Counted from the stretch's first letter, positions 35,836 through 44,390 are shown. The stretch is DNA of 64,000 nt from Vibrio hannami (GCF_029589055.1 NZ_JARQZP010000003.1:1364001-1428000); one strand, 5' to 3'. Notes: generated from the letters alone by a model not told the origin. Translations and numbers: made by a program.

Positions 35836-35872
35836 GTCATTCCGGCCGAGCCTAGGCGAGGGCCGGAATCTG
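35836..35872. repeat. GTCATTCCGG-type palindromic repeat, copy 2
   Basis: 37 bases, beginning GTCATTCCGGCCGAGCCTA and ending GGCCGGAATCTG, just after the stop of the second ATPase gene. It may protect the 3' end of the importer transcript. Confidence 0.7.
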
Positions 35873-35881
35873 GGTTGTTTT

Positions 35882-36865
35882 TTAAAGGTGGTGACACCTT
35901 GCAAAGTGCTTCTCTGAGATTTGCGTTGCTTCCGGCATCTCTTTGGTACATTTCTCCGTTGCCTTAAGACAACGTGATGCGAACGGGCAACCAACACTGC
36001 TTGGCTTCCATAGCGGAATCTCGCCCTTCTTCGCAGCCAGATCGCGTCGGCCTGCATTGCCTACTTCCGGAACTGCGGATAGCAGTAACTGAGAGTATGG
36101 ATGCTGCGGGTTCTGAGTTACGCTGTCGCTCTCACCCCACTCCACCATATGACCGACATACATTACCGCGGTTTTCTCAGCAAAATAACGCGCCGTTGCG
36201 ATATCGTGTGTGATGTACATAAACGAAATGCCGTGTTTATCTTTCAGATCAGACATCAGGTTCAGGATGCCCAGACGAACCGATACGTCCAGCATCGAAA
36301 TTGGCTCATCCGCCAGAATCACTTCAGGATCAACCGCGATAGCTCGTGCGATAGCGACGCGCTGACGCTGACCACCACTCAGTTCGTGCGGGAACTTCTC
36401 AGCAGTCTCTTTAACCGGAGACAGACCCACCAGCTCAAGCAACTCATAAACCAGCTTGCGTACGTTTTTCTTATCTGCACGCTTGTGAATCAGTAGTGGA
36501 CGAGAAATATGGTGGTAGATCGAGTGAACCGGATTCAGAGAACCAAACGGGTCCTGGAAAATCATCTGCACCTGACGTGCGTACTCCAACTCACCATTTT
36601 TCTTGATGTAGTCTGCAATTGGCTCACCCTTAAACAGGATTTCACCGTCTGTTTTGTCGTAAATCTGAGTCAAGATACGGGCACCAGTACTTTTACCAGA
36701 GCCAGACTCGCCTACGATTGCTAGCGCTTCACCCTTTTTCAGCTCAAACGACACATCGTTCATTGCTCGCATAAACTTGTTTTTTGAGGATGACTGACCG
36801 ATAGGAAAATCTTTTACAAGATTGTTTACAGACAGAATCACATCGCCATTTTTCATCATTTCCAT
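35882..36865 (-). CDS. Dipeptide/oligopeptide-type ABC transporter ATPase (DppF-like), oligosaccharide importer
   Basis: A 327-residue cytoplasmic ATPase. Walker A is GESGSGKS (about 53-60), followed by Q-loop MIFQDPFGSLNP, ABC signature LSGGQRQRVAIARA, Walker B ILADEPISMLD and H-loop YITHD. The oligopeptide-family C-terminal extension has the four-Cys pattern CPFASRCLKATEKC...C that can bind an iron-sulfur cluster. Last gene of the importer operon, 12 bases after the partner ATPase. Members of this transporter subfamily import cello-, chito- and laminari-oligosaccharides in Vibrio, Thermotoga and Pyrococcus. Confidence 0.92.
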   Translation of the reverse strand: MEMMKNGDVILSVNNLVKDFPIGQSSSKNKFMRAMNDVSFELKKGEALAIVGESGSGKSTGARILTQIYDKTDGEILFKGEPIADYIKKNGELEYARQVQMIFQDPFGSLNPVHSIYHHISRPLLIHKRADKKNVRKLVYELLELVGLSPVKETAEKFPHELSGGQRQRVAIARAIAVDPEVILADEPISMLDVSVRLGILNLMSDLKDKHGISFMYITHDIATARYFAEKTAVMYVGHMVEWGESDSVTQNPQHPYSQLLLSAVPEVGNAGRRDLAAKKGEIPLWKPSSVGCPFASRCLKATEKCTKEMPEATQISEKHFARCHHL

Positions 36866-36877
36866 CTCAGTACCCTC

Positions 36878-37831
36878 TTAAACCAGATGACAAGAAACCT
36901 GATGCCCAGGTTTAAGCATTTTCAGTGTTGGATCCGCTTGCTTACATGGAGCAAAGCACTCTGTACAACGCTCCTGGAAGTTACAACCCTGAGGAATCTT
37001 AAGCAGGTTAACCGGGTTACCAGGAATACCGTATAAGCGCTCTTTCGGACCGTGGATCGTCGGGAATGAAGCGATCAAACCTTTGGTATATGGATGCTCT
37101 GGCTGACCGAATACGGTCTTGGCATCACCAAGCTCAATCAGGTTACCCGCGTACATCACACCGATGCGGTCTGCGATTTCACCCATCAAGCTAAGGTCGT
37201 GACTGATAAACAGAATCGAGAAACCAAACTTAGTTTTAAGGTCGTAAAGCTCGTTCAGGATTTCACGCTCAACCACCACATCAAGAGCGGTTGTTGGTTC
37301 ATCCATGATGATTAGCTTAGGCTCAAGGGCCAGTGCAACAGCGATAACCACACGCTGACGCATACCACCACTTAACTGGTGAGGGAAACTTGCCAGACGG
37401 TCCGGGTGAATACCCACTACTTCCAACAGTTCAGCGGCTTTATCGTACGCCTGCTGCTTAGTTACTGGCTTGTGAGCAAGAATAACGTCTGTAAGCTGCT
37501 CACCGATGGTGATAACCGGGTTTAGCGAGTTCATCGCACTCTGGAATACAACAGAAACGTCATTCCAGCGGAAATCGCGCAGCTGCTTTTCGTTCATCTT
37601 CAGAACGTCCTGACCTTTGTACAGGATCTCACCTTCTGAAATCAGAGCCGGAGCTTTGTGAAGACGAGAGATAGCAAACGCCAAGGTACTCTTACCGCAG
37701 CCAGACTCGCCTGCAATACCAAGGGTTTCACCTGGTGCAATGTTCACGCTTACATTATTTACCGCACGCGCTACACCGTTTGGTGATACATAATCTACAC
37801 AGAGATTTTTAATTTCTAATAAGTTGCTCAT
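36878..37831 (-). CDS. Dipeptide/oligopeptide-type ABC transporter ATPase (DppD-like), oligosaccharide importer
   Basis: A 317-residue ATPase with Walker A GESGCGKS (about 38-45), Q-loop VVFQSAMNSLNPV, signature LSGGMRQRVVIAVAL, Walker B LIIMDEPTTALD and FISHDLSLM. The C-terminal extension has Cys-rich CNFQERCTECFAPC. It forms the ATPase heterodimer with the next gene. The start overlaps the permease stop (ATGA), so translation is coupled. Confidence 0.92.
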   Translation of the reverse strand: MSNLLEIKNLCVDYVSPNGVARAVNNVSVNIAPGETLGIAGESGCGKSTLAFAISRLHKAPALISEGEILYKGQDVLKMNEKQLRDFRWNDVSVVFQSAMNSLNPVITIGEQLTDVILAHKPVTKQQAYDKAAELLEVVGIHPDRLASFPHQLSGGMRQRVVIAVALALEPKLIIMDEPTTALDVVVEREILNELYDLKTKFGFSILFISHDLSLMGEIADRIGVMYAGNLIELGDAKTVFGQPEHPYTKGLIASFPTIHGPKERLYGIPGNPVNLLKIPQGCNFQERCTECFAPCKQADPTLKMLKPGHQVSCHLV

Positions 37832-38819
37832 CTCAGACCTCTGCGGATATCAGCTTCTTTCTTAAGTTTGTGCCAAAGTTTGATATGTGGACCGGTTTTC
37901 AGTTTCGGGTTACTTACCTGGTCAATCGACATGTTGATAAGTGCCAGTGCACCACCTGTTACTGCCAGTGCAATTGCAGGAACCATCATTTCCCACCATG
38001 CGCCTGTGTATAGCGCAGATGAAGTCTGCGCCCAATAAAGCATTGAGCCCCAGCTCACTTCTGTCGCATCACCCAGACCAAGGATACCAAGGCCAGCTTC
38101 TGCGCCCATCGCGTAGATAACCGCACCAAGGAAACCACCAAATACGATTGAGATAAGGTTTGGCAGAATCTCAACTAAGATGATTCGAACTTTTGATTCA
38201 CCCATAACCTCTGCTGAGATGATGAACTCTTTGTTTCGAATTGCCATTGTCTGGGAGCGTATTACCCTGGCGCCCCAAGGCCAGGAGGTTATCCCGAGCA
38301 AGACGGTTATCACCAGCGACCCAACTTGACCGAGGAAGGCCGCTAATACAATCAACAAGGGGAGCTGAGGGAAAACCAGAAATACGTTAGTCAGGAAGTT
38401 CAGACGGTCGTCAATCTTGCCGCCAAAATAACCCGAAGATACACCAACGATTACCGCCAGTGTCATCGCGATAGCACCCGCACAGATAGCAACGGTCAGC
38501 GATTTACGCGCTCCGTGTAGCACCTGGCTGTAAACGTCCCGACCGCTACGGGTTGTACCCATAATGTGCTGCTCACTTGGCGCCTGATGTGGGCGTGCAA
38601 CTCGTTTTTCCGGATTGTGCGTTGCCAGTACTGGTGCGAACAGGGCACCACATAAGATGATGGTTAACAGGAAACCACCGATAATCGCAGGTGGGTTTCC
38701 GTAGAAGAATGCATACAGTTTACCCAGTGTATTCTTTACCTTTTAAGGGAGCTTGGCTGCTCTGCTACTTCACAAGAAGCTACGCCATTTGTTTTATTCG
38801 TTTGCATAAGATTATCCAT
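37828..38819 (-). CDS. Oligosaccharide ABC importer permease (DppC-like), one frameshift near the N terminus
   Basis: The main frame (37828-38562 and upstream codons to about 38740) holds the DppC-type permease: GNPPAIIGGFLLTIILCGALFAP, MGTTRSGRDVYSQVLHGARKSL and the ATPase-coupling loop AEVMGESKVRIILVEILPN (EAA motif). The true start is the ATG at 38819, 8 bases after the preceding permease, giving MDNLMQTNKTNGVASCEVAE. One base is missing from the A run read on the minus strand (plus-strand T run 38741-38744); adding it joins SSLKK to VKNTLGKLYAFFYGN and gives 330 residues. A homopolymer error is the simplest explanation. Confidence 0.88.
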
Positions 38820-38827
38820 GATGCACC

Positions 38828-39802
38828 TTAGTTAGAAATACGAGGGTCCAGCCAGACATAAAGCAAGTCGGCTATAAAGTTCGCAGTCAATACTGCGGTA
38901 ACCAGGATAAGAAGAATGGCCTGAATCAGAGGGTAATCACGGGCAATAATGCCTTTTAGCAGGATGTTACCCAGCCCCTGATAGTTGAACACCACCTCAG
39001 TCATAATTGAACCAGCGAATGAGAAACCAATCGCCATTGCGATAGCCGTTGCAACCGGAAGGATTGCGTTACGACCCGCGTAACGGTACATCACTCGGAA
39101 GCTGCTTAGGCCTTTTGCTTCAGCCATAGTCACGTAATCTTCACCAAGCACGTTAATCATGGCGTTACGCATGTTGAACACCCATGTTGCGATACCAACT
39201 ACAACCATTGAACCTACTGGGAGTACGGCATGTTTTGCGACGCTGCCAATAAACTCAAGCGTGAAAGCTGGAGATAATTCCGGGTCGTATGTGTAAGCCA
39301 GAGGTAACATGTCTAACTTCAGACCGAAGATGTAAAAGAGCAGCAGGGCAGTAACGATGTAAGGGAAGTTACTGATAAACGCCAGAACAGGTGGAACAAC
39401 CTGACCAACAAAACCAGTGCGGTGGTACGAAGCATAAGTACCAATACTCACACCAATAATCAGCGCAACGATCAATGAACCAAGAGCAAGGAACATGGTC
39501 CATGGCAGTGCCATTGCGATAACATCAGATACGTTAACAGGGAACATCAGAACAGAAGGGCCTAAATCCAGAGTGAACACACTCTTAATGTAAGCCAGGT
39601 ATTGCTCAAAAATGTTGCCATCTAAGAAACCGTACATCTCACGTACAGCGTCCATTTGTGCCGGGTCCATACGACCCTGCGCAGCTGCGAAAAGTGCTTC
39701 AACCGGATCCCCTGGCATTAGTCGTGGCAACATAAAGTTGAACGAAATTGCAATCAGGAATGCAGTGAAGTAAAAGCCAAACCGGCGAAGTAAAAACGAC
39801 AT
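38828..39802 (-). CDS. Oligosaccharide ABC importer permease (DppB-like)
   Basis: A 324-residue inner-membrane permease with about six helices. Seen: N-terminal MSFLLRRFGFYFTAFLIAISFNFMLPRLMPGDPV (core MLPRLMPGDP, family hallmark), LGEDYVTMAEAKGLSSFRVMYRYAGRNAILP containing the EAA loop, and MTEVVFNYQGLGNILLKGI. It pairs with the DppC-like permease to form the channel. It follows the binding-protein gene after 68 bases that contain a hairpin. Confidence 0.92.
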   Translation of the reverse strand: MSFLLRRFGFYFTAFLIAISFNFMLPRLMPGDPVEALFAAAQGRMDPAQMDAVREMYGFLDGNIFEQYLAYIKSVFTLDLGPSVLMFPVNVSDVIAMALPWTMFLALGSLIVALIIGVSIGTYASYHRTGFVGQVVPPVLAFISNFPYIVTALLLFYIFGLKLDMLPLAYTYDPELSPAFTLEFIGSVAKHAVLPVGSMVVVGIATWVFNMRNAMINVLGEDYVTMAEAKGLSSFRVMYRYAGRNAILPVATAIAMAIGFSFAGSIMTEVVFNYQGLGNILLKGIIARDYPLIQAILLILVTAVLTANFIADLLYVWLDPRISN

Positions 39803-39820
39803 ATAACTCTTTCAACCCAG

Positions 39821-39842
39821 GGGAACAGTTTCCTGTCCCCCT
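39821..39842 (-). other. Intercistronic hairpin after the binding-protein gene
   Basis: GGGGAACAG pairs with CCTGTCCCC (39821-39829 with about 39832-39842) with one bulge. A stem at this place usually leaves the binding protein in excess over the membrane components. Confidence 0.55.
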
Positions 39843-39870
39843 TATCTATTTAAATGATTTGAGCGCTAGC

Positions 39871-41505
39871 TTATTTCAGGTGTAAGTTGTTCAGGATGAT
39901 TACGCGCTTACCACCGTCGTACCATACTGGCTGAACGTATGGGTTCTCTGCACTTGGCCAGCCAACGATTTTCTCGTTGCGGTACTGGAACCATGTTGGG
40001 TTAGAGAACAGTGGGATAAACGGTAGTTGTTCAGCAGTGAACGCTTGTAGCTCATCTAGAATCTTCTGCTGCTCTGCTGCATCACCTGTTTTACCGAAGC
40101 TGTCGATAAGTGCGTCGATCTTAGGATCGTTTACGCCGTGACCCGCGTGCCATGTCTTACCGATACGTGCTGTGTGGTAGTACTCCTGGTAAGCAAGGAT
40201 TGGGTTAGTCGCAACCATTGACCAGTTGATGGACATCTTGTAGTTGCTCTCTTTCAGGTTCTTATCGTAAACCGCCCAGTCAACCGTTTTCACGTTTGCT
40301 TTGATGCCTACTTCTTCAAAGAACTCAGTCGCCATCTGTACAACCTGAATCCAGTCTGTCCAGCCGTTTACAACTTCGATATCAAACTCAACCGTTTTGC
40401 CGTCAGCACCGTCTCGGAATCCATCACCGTTCTTATCAACAATGCCAGCTTCATCAAGAAGTGCTTTTGCTTTTTCTGGGTTGTATTCAGTCAGGCCGCT
40501 GTACTTAGCAGAGATATCCTGGTTGATGCTTGTTTTGTATAGCTCACCGATACCACCAGCGTTGAAGTTAGCTGTTGGGTAACCATATGCTGCAATATCC
40601 ACGATTGCTTCACGATCCAGAGCCATTGAAAGTGCCTGACGTACACGAAGGTCGCTGAATGGTGCTTCTTTAGTGTTCACATAAAGGTGGATAGCATCGT
40701 TCGCCGGGTACCAGTAGTGGTTGCTCTTAGCATCCGCTGCTACAAATGTTGCATCGATATCAGCGATGAAGTTTGAACCCCAATCGATTTCGCCTTTGAT
40801 AAGTGCTGGCTGAATCTGAGAGTTATCGTTGTAAGAACGGAACGTCACACAATCAAGGTATGGGCGATTTTCCAGGTAGTAGTTTTCGTTACGGCAAAGT
40901 TGCATCTGCTGTGGCTTCAGATACTTAACTGTTGTCATCGGACCGCTACCAACCGGGTTAGGGTTAGTGAAAGTCGTCAGGTCTTCAACTTTTGACCAGA
41001 TGTGCTTAGGTACGATGTGGTAACGCTCAAGGTTCCATGCAAACGTTGAGTCAGCTTCGTTCAGCTCAAATACAACCGTCTTGTCATCAACAACTTTGAT
41101 TTCCTGCAGGTTCTTACCCGACCAGATGCCTTTCTGATCGAATGCTGCTGCTTCTTTCGTTAACAGGAAGCTGAATGCAACATCTTCTGCAGTAAGCGCT
41201 GTGCCGTCAGACCATTTAAGTCCATCACGAAGTTTCACTGTGATTGATTTCAGGTCATCAGAATAATCGATGGTTTCTGCAAGGCGGAAATCTGCTTTAC
41301 CAGTCATGTTGTTAAATACAACTAGTGGCTCAAACATGATTCCGTGAAGAAGGTCTTTAGTGGTGTAAGGGTTGAAGTTTTCAACGAAACCAGTGTTGAT
41401 AATTGGAACTGTTAGTGTGCCACCTTGCTTGATCTCTTCCGCCTGTGCGAAAGAAGCGAACATTGCGCCGCACAGAAGCGAAGCCAGTACAGTTTTGTTT
41501 TGCAT
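39871..41505 (-). CDS. Family 5 extracellular solute-binding protein for oligosaccharides (CBP-like)
   Basis: A 544-residue periplasmic protein with a signal peptide (MQNKTVLASLLCGAMFASFAQA as its first part). The body is a SBP_bac_5 domain: GGTLTVPIINTGFVENFNPYT, LRDGLKWSDGTALTAEDVAFSF, FSDLRVRQALSMALDREAIV and the late EQLPFIPLFSNPTWFQYRNEKIVGWPS. It resembles the chitin-oligosaccharide-binding protein of Vibrio and the beta-glucan binding proteins of Thermotoga. Its ligand here is probably a laminari- or other beta-gluco-oligosaccharide. The start at 41505 has AAGGA about 10 bases upstream. Two GAAAGCGCTTTC operators precede it, making it the head of the importer operon. Confidence 0.9.
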   Translation of the reverse strand: MQNKTVLASLLCGAMFASFAQAEEIKQGGTLTVPIINTGFVENFNPYTTKDLLHGIMFEPLVVFNNMTGKADFRLAETIDYSDDLKSITVKLRDGLKWSDGTALTAEDVAFSFLLTKEAAAFDQKGIWSGKNLQEIKVVDDKTVVFELNEADSTFAWNLERYHIVPKHIWSKVEDLTTFTNPNPVGSGPMTTVKYLKPQQMQLCRNENYYLENRPYLDCVTFRSYNDNSQIQPALIKGEIDWGSNFIADIDATFVAADAKSNHYWYPANDAIHLYVNTKEAPFSDLRVRQALSMALDREAIVDIAAYGYPTANFNAGGIGELYKTSINQDISAKYSGLTEYNPEKAKALLDEAGIVDKNGDGFRDGADGKTVEFDIEVVNGWTDWIQVVQMATEFFEEVGIKANVKTVDWAVYDKNLKESNYKMSINWSMVATNPILAYQEYYHTARIGKTWHAGHGVNDPKIDALIDSFGKTGDAAEQQKILDELQAFTAEQLPFIPLFSNPTWFQYRNEKIVGWPSAENPYVQPVWYDGGKRVIILNNLHLK

Positions 41506-41583
41506 CACGCTTTTCCTTAATTTGAATGTTTTATTCAGCTCTTTAACAAATTGGTTCTGCTTGTTTCAGCATTCCTCAATTCG

Positions 41584-41597
41584 AGAAAGCGCTTTCT
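41584..41597. promoter_or_regulatory. GAAAGCGCTTTC operator, importer proximal
   Basis: Perfect 14-bp palindrome AGAAAGCGCTTTCT, 78 bases before the binding-protein start. Confidence 0.85.
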
Positions 41598-41643
41598 TTT
41601 ACTGTCAAAAAATATTTCTCTTCAACCTGGTGAGGGGGAAACC

Positions 41644-41669
41644 CACAAAAGAAAGCGCTTTCTTTTGTG
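41644..41669. promoter_or_regulatory. GAAAGCGCTTTC operator, importer distal
   Basis: Perfect 26-bp palindrome centred on AAAGAAAGCGCTTTCTTT with CACA/TGTG outer arms. It is the longest copy in the locus, 60 bases upstream of the proximal site. Confidence 0.87.
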
Positions 41670-41799
41670 TAAATATTACTTCTGGTTTTCCATATCAGCA
41701 ACGAGTAGTGAACTGAAACTCTACATCGATCACAGATCGCTATACGAAGGAAGATTGGAAGTTAAAAACACTTTAAAACAGTTAGTTAGGTAGGAAACT

Positions 41800-41837
41800 G
41801 TAGCTTAATCCACCAAAACAATGTCAAATTAAGCTAC
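41800..41837 (-). terminator. Hairpin after the GH16 gene
   Basis: Perfect stem GTAGCTTAAT / ATTAAGCTAC (41800-41809 with 41828-41837) with an 18-base loop, 39 bases past the GH16 stop. There is no strong T run on the minus strand, so this is a weaker terminator call. Confidence 0.5.
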
Positions 41838-41876
41838 CTGGGTCACACTTTTGTGAGTGTTTTGTTTATGTGAAGC

Positions 41877-43412
41877 TTAGTGCTCCCAGCGGATATTTTT
41901 GATCTGATACGTCATCTCATTAGTTGGTTCCAGTACAAGAATGTTTGATACCGACTGAATGTTGGCAAAGTTCCCCGGTGCAAGACTGTTCCCACCAGCC
42001 ATAACCTCCTTAACAGGCAAGCTTACTTCCTTCCAGACACCGCTTTCAGGAAGAGAAAGCTTATAATCACTGGTCGCGGGCCAGCCGCTATCAATTTTAA
42101 CCAGTAACTGTGCATTGCTTGCAGCACTAATCACTTTTAAGTCAAATAGCACCCTTCCATTATCCATAAATGAGGATAAATCCGTACTCTTAGGCAAAGT
42201 CAGATAGAAGTTTCCATCCGGCCCGGTACGTACAACCTCAATATAACTCTCGTCACCTAAAGGATATATGGAGTAAGTACTGTTACCAGAGTGCTTATAA
42301 GTCCCCGGTTCAATGCCATCTGCCATTTGCTTATCAAAAATCGTCACCTTTTTAGCATCTATTACAGTCGTTTTTTTGCTGGATAAATCAGGGGCTTTTT
42401 TACCTTTTACCACTTTCCCTGAATCATCTCTCGCAGAACATTCACCACTTGCAGATACGCTCTCAGGGCACTGATAAACCCGTACATAATCGACTTCAAA
42501 TCTTGCTGGAAACGCTGACTCATCAATCCCTTTGTCGTTTTGACTAGCAGCCCAGGAGCCACCGACCGCAAGGTTAAGAATCAGATGAAAACGTTCATTA
42601 AAAGGAGCATCTGATTTACCTGTCACCATTTCTCCATTTGAGTTCTGGTACTGGGTATACCAGCCGTCGGAGTTTTGAGTAGCGTAATGGATACCATCAA
42701 TCAGCCAACGGATCTTGCCTTCACTCCACTCTACTGAGTAGACATGGAAATCATCAGCAGGATTAACGCCATCAGGCAACTCATAACTTGTTCCTGAATA
42801 AACGTTATCCGGCCATTTGCGACCATAATGGAGTGTGCCATGTATCTTCGACTCCCCTTTAACTTTCAGGTTAACCGACTCAACGATATCTATTTCACCA
42901 GACGCCGCCCATGTTTCGTAAACATTGTCTGTCGGTAACATCCAGATAGCAGGCCAGGTTCCCTGTCCCGCCGGGAGTTTGGCACGAACATCCACTTTGG
43001 CGTATTTCCAGTCCCCTTTGTTTTTCGTCTGCAAACGAGCAGAAGTATAAGGCTTAGATTGAGTATTGCTTACATCATAGTTTGGATGTTCTTCTGGAAG
43101 CGCCGAGCCTGTATACGTTTCTTTTTGGGCTTTGATTACCAATACACCCTCTTCGACAAAGGCATTCTCTGCTCTGTTCGTATAACACTGGGCTTCTTCG
43201 TTACCACCACCCCAGCAATTCTGATCAAAATTCCATTTACCTTGATCGATAACTTCACCAGTAAACTCATCACTCCAGACTAACTCCCAGCCATCAGCCT
43301 CGGGAGAGTCAGAGTCGTTCTGAGCATAAGATGTTATTGGCAAACTGACACCACTCAGTCCAACAAGCACGGTAACCACAGCGAATTGACCTGATTTTTT
43401 TATTTTGTACAT
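41877..43412 (-). CDS. Secreted GH16 endo-beta-glucanase (laminarinase type) with C-terminal carbohydrate-binding-like module
   Basis: A 511-residue secreted enzyme. Signal peptide to about residue 30 (ITSYAQ). The GH16 domain (about 40-325) begins GWELVWSDEFTGEVIDQGKWNF and has the catalytic ExDxxE as E173-I-D175-I-V-E178 in SGEIDIVES, then HLILNLAVGGSW and FEVDYVRVYQ. This is the bacterial laminarinase/lichenase type that cuts beta-1,3-(1,4)-glucan internally. A linker with KGKKAPDLSSKKT leads to a beta-sandwich (about 375-511) ending KNIRWEH that resembles the C-terminal module of the GH3 enzyme at 13.4 kb. The start at 43412 gives the signal peptide; an operator lies 69 bases upstream. 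Confidence 0.9.
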   Translation of the reverse strand: MYKIKKSGQFAVVTVLVGLSGVSLPITSYAQNDSDSPEADGWELVWSDEFTGEVIDQGKWNFDQNCWGGGNEEAQCYTNRAENAFVEEGVLVIKAQKETYTGSALPEEHPNYDVSNTQSKPYTSARLQTKNKGDWKYAKVDVRAKLPAGQGTWPAIWMLPTDNVYETWAASGEIDIVESVNLKVKGESKIHGTLHYGRKWPDNVYSGTSYELPDGVNPADDFHVYSVEWSEGKIRWLIDGIHYATQNSDGWYTQYQNSNGEMVTGKSDAPFNERFHLILNLAVGGSWAASQNDKGIDESAFPARFEVDYVRVYQCPESVSASGECSARDDSGKVVKGKKAPDLSSKKTTVIDAKKVTIFDKQMADGIEPGTYKHSGNSTYSIYPLGDESYIEVVRTGPDGNFYLTLPKSTDLSSFMDNGRVLFDLKVISAASNAQLLVKIDSGWPATSDYKLSLPESGVWKEVSLPVKEVMAGGNSLAPGNFANIQSVSNILVLEPTNEMTYQIKNIRWEH

Positions 43413-43480
43413 AAGACACCCTAATATCTGTTCATAAAACAATTCCGAAAAGCTATCTCTTAAATCTATCTCTAAAAGAG

Positions 43481-43500
43481 AAAAGAAAGCGCTTTCTTTT
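43481..43500. promoter_or_regulatory. GAAAGCGCTTTC operator before GH16
   Basis: Perfect 20-bp palindrome AAAAGAAAGCGCTTTCTTTT, identical to the lamB-proximal copy, 69 bases before the GH16 start and 84 bases before the divergent gene. Confidence 0.87.
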
Positions 43501-43540
43501 TGCTATTTTTAATGTAACAGTATGGATATATTGATGCCGA

Positions 43541-43560
43541 ACAGTTCATCTATGAACTGT
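43541..43560. promoter_or_regulatory. Perfect hairpin just upstream of the binding-protein-like gene
   Basis: ACAGTTCATCTATGAACTGT: 9-bp arms with a 2-base centre, 23 bases before the ATG at 43584. Could be an operator or an mRNA stem limiting translation. Confidence 0.4.
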
Positions 43561-43583
43561 GATAACAGTCACCAGAAACAAAA

Positions 43584-44357
43584 ATGAACATAGAAAACCA
43601 GCAAACCATCACGTTTTGGAACGGAAATAAGTCTCAGGTTCGTCAGGAGCATGAGTTAAAGTTACTGGAAACCATATTAGAGGCCACCAGCGATGATACT
43701 GAGTACCAACTTATCAATGATCCAACTGATTACCCAAATGCCGAGGATGAAGGTGACATCTTCAACAAAGGGGCAGATCTATTGGTTACCGTAGCCGGAA
43801 ACAAAAAGTTTGAAGGTAAAGCATTCATTCCAGTAAATGTTCCAATTGCAAACGGAATTCTGGGAAATCGTATTCTTATTATCAGAGAACAAGATCAGGA
43901 AGTGTTTTCAACCATCACAGAAACAGAGTTGAAAACACTAAGAGCTGGTATTCCCTCTACTTGGGCAGATGCCGATCTGTTTCGCTACAACGGTTATAAC
44001 GTGGTTGAAAAAGGATTATTCGAAGAAGTATTTCAGCGGCTTAAAAACAATGAGTTTGATTATGTCTCTTTAGGCGCGAACGAGATTGAATCAATATACT
44101 ACGATATGGCCAGGCCTTTAGGTGGCTTGATGATAGAGTCTACGTTAAAACTATATTATCCCTTCCCTCTAGTTTTTTACGTGCATCCGGTAAACAGAGC
44201 ATTAGCTACTCGAGTAGAAAAAGGGCTTGAAATCATTATTGCAAATGGAGAGTACACTAAGCTATTTAACCAGTTTTATGGCGACGACATAGTTAGGCTA
44301 GAACTAAATACAAGGAAGACCTTTAAACTAGATAATCCTTTATTGCCAAAGAGCTAA
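43584..44357 (+). CDS. Binding-protein-like domain without signal peptide
   Basis: A 257-residue protein with the same layout as the secreted protein at 2319-3170: lobe-1 end GADLLVTVAGNKKFEGKAFIPV, the shared ANGILGNRILIIRE, NEFDYVSLG, KLYYPFPLVFYVHP and the terminal KTFKLDNPLLP. Unlike that paralogue it starts directly in the domain (MNIENQQTITFWNGNK) with no hydrophobic leader, and an in-frame stop lies 18 bases before the ATG, so no leader was missed in frame. It is predicted to stay in the cytoplasm, or its leader has been lost by mutation. Divergent from GH16 and close to its operator. Function unknown. Confidence 0.6.
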   Translation: MNIENQQTITFWNGNKSQVRQEHELKLLETILEATSDDTEYQLINDPTDYPNAEDEGDIFNKGADLLVTVAGNKKFEGKAFIPVNVPIANGILGNRILIIREQDQEVFSTITETELKTLRAGIPSTWADADLFRYNGYNVVEKGLFEEVFQRLKNNEFDYVSLGANEIESIYYDMARPLGGLMIESTLKLYYPFPLVFYVHPVNRALATRVEKGLEIIIANGEYTKLFNQFYGDDIVRLELNTRKTFKLDNPLLPKS

Positions 44358-44375
44358 CTTTTATAGTTAGCTCTT
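44349..44375. terminator. Bidirectional terminator overlapping a stop codon
   Basis: Perfect 10-bp stem AAGAGCTAAC / GTTAGCTCTT (44349-44358 with 44366-44375) with a T-rich loop. The TAA stop of the upstream gene lies in the left arm; the next gene is convergent. Confidence 0.7.
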
Positions 44376-44390
44376 ATACTCACATAAATC

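Larger units (their letters stand above)
41506..41876. other. Region between GH16 and the importer operon
   Basis: 371 bases holding a GH16 hairpin (41800-41837) and two operators (41584-41597 and 41644-41669) 60 bases apart upstream of the binding-protein gene. No coding sequence. Confidence 0.6.
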
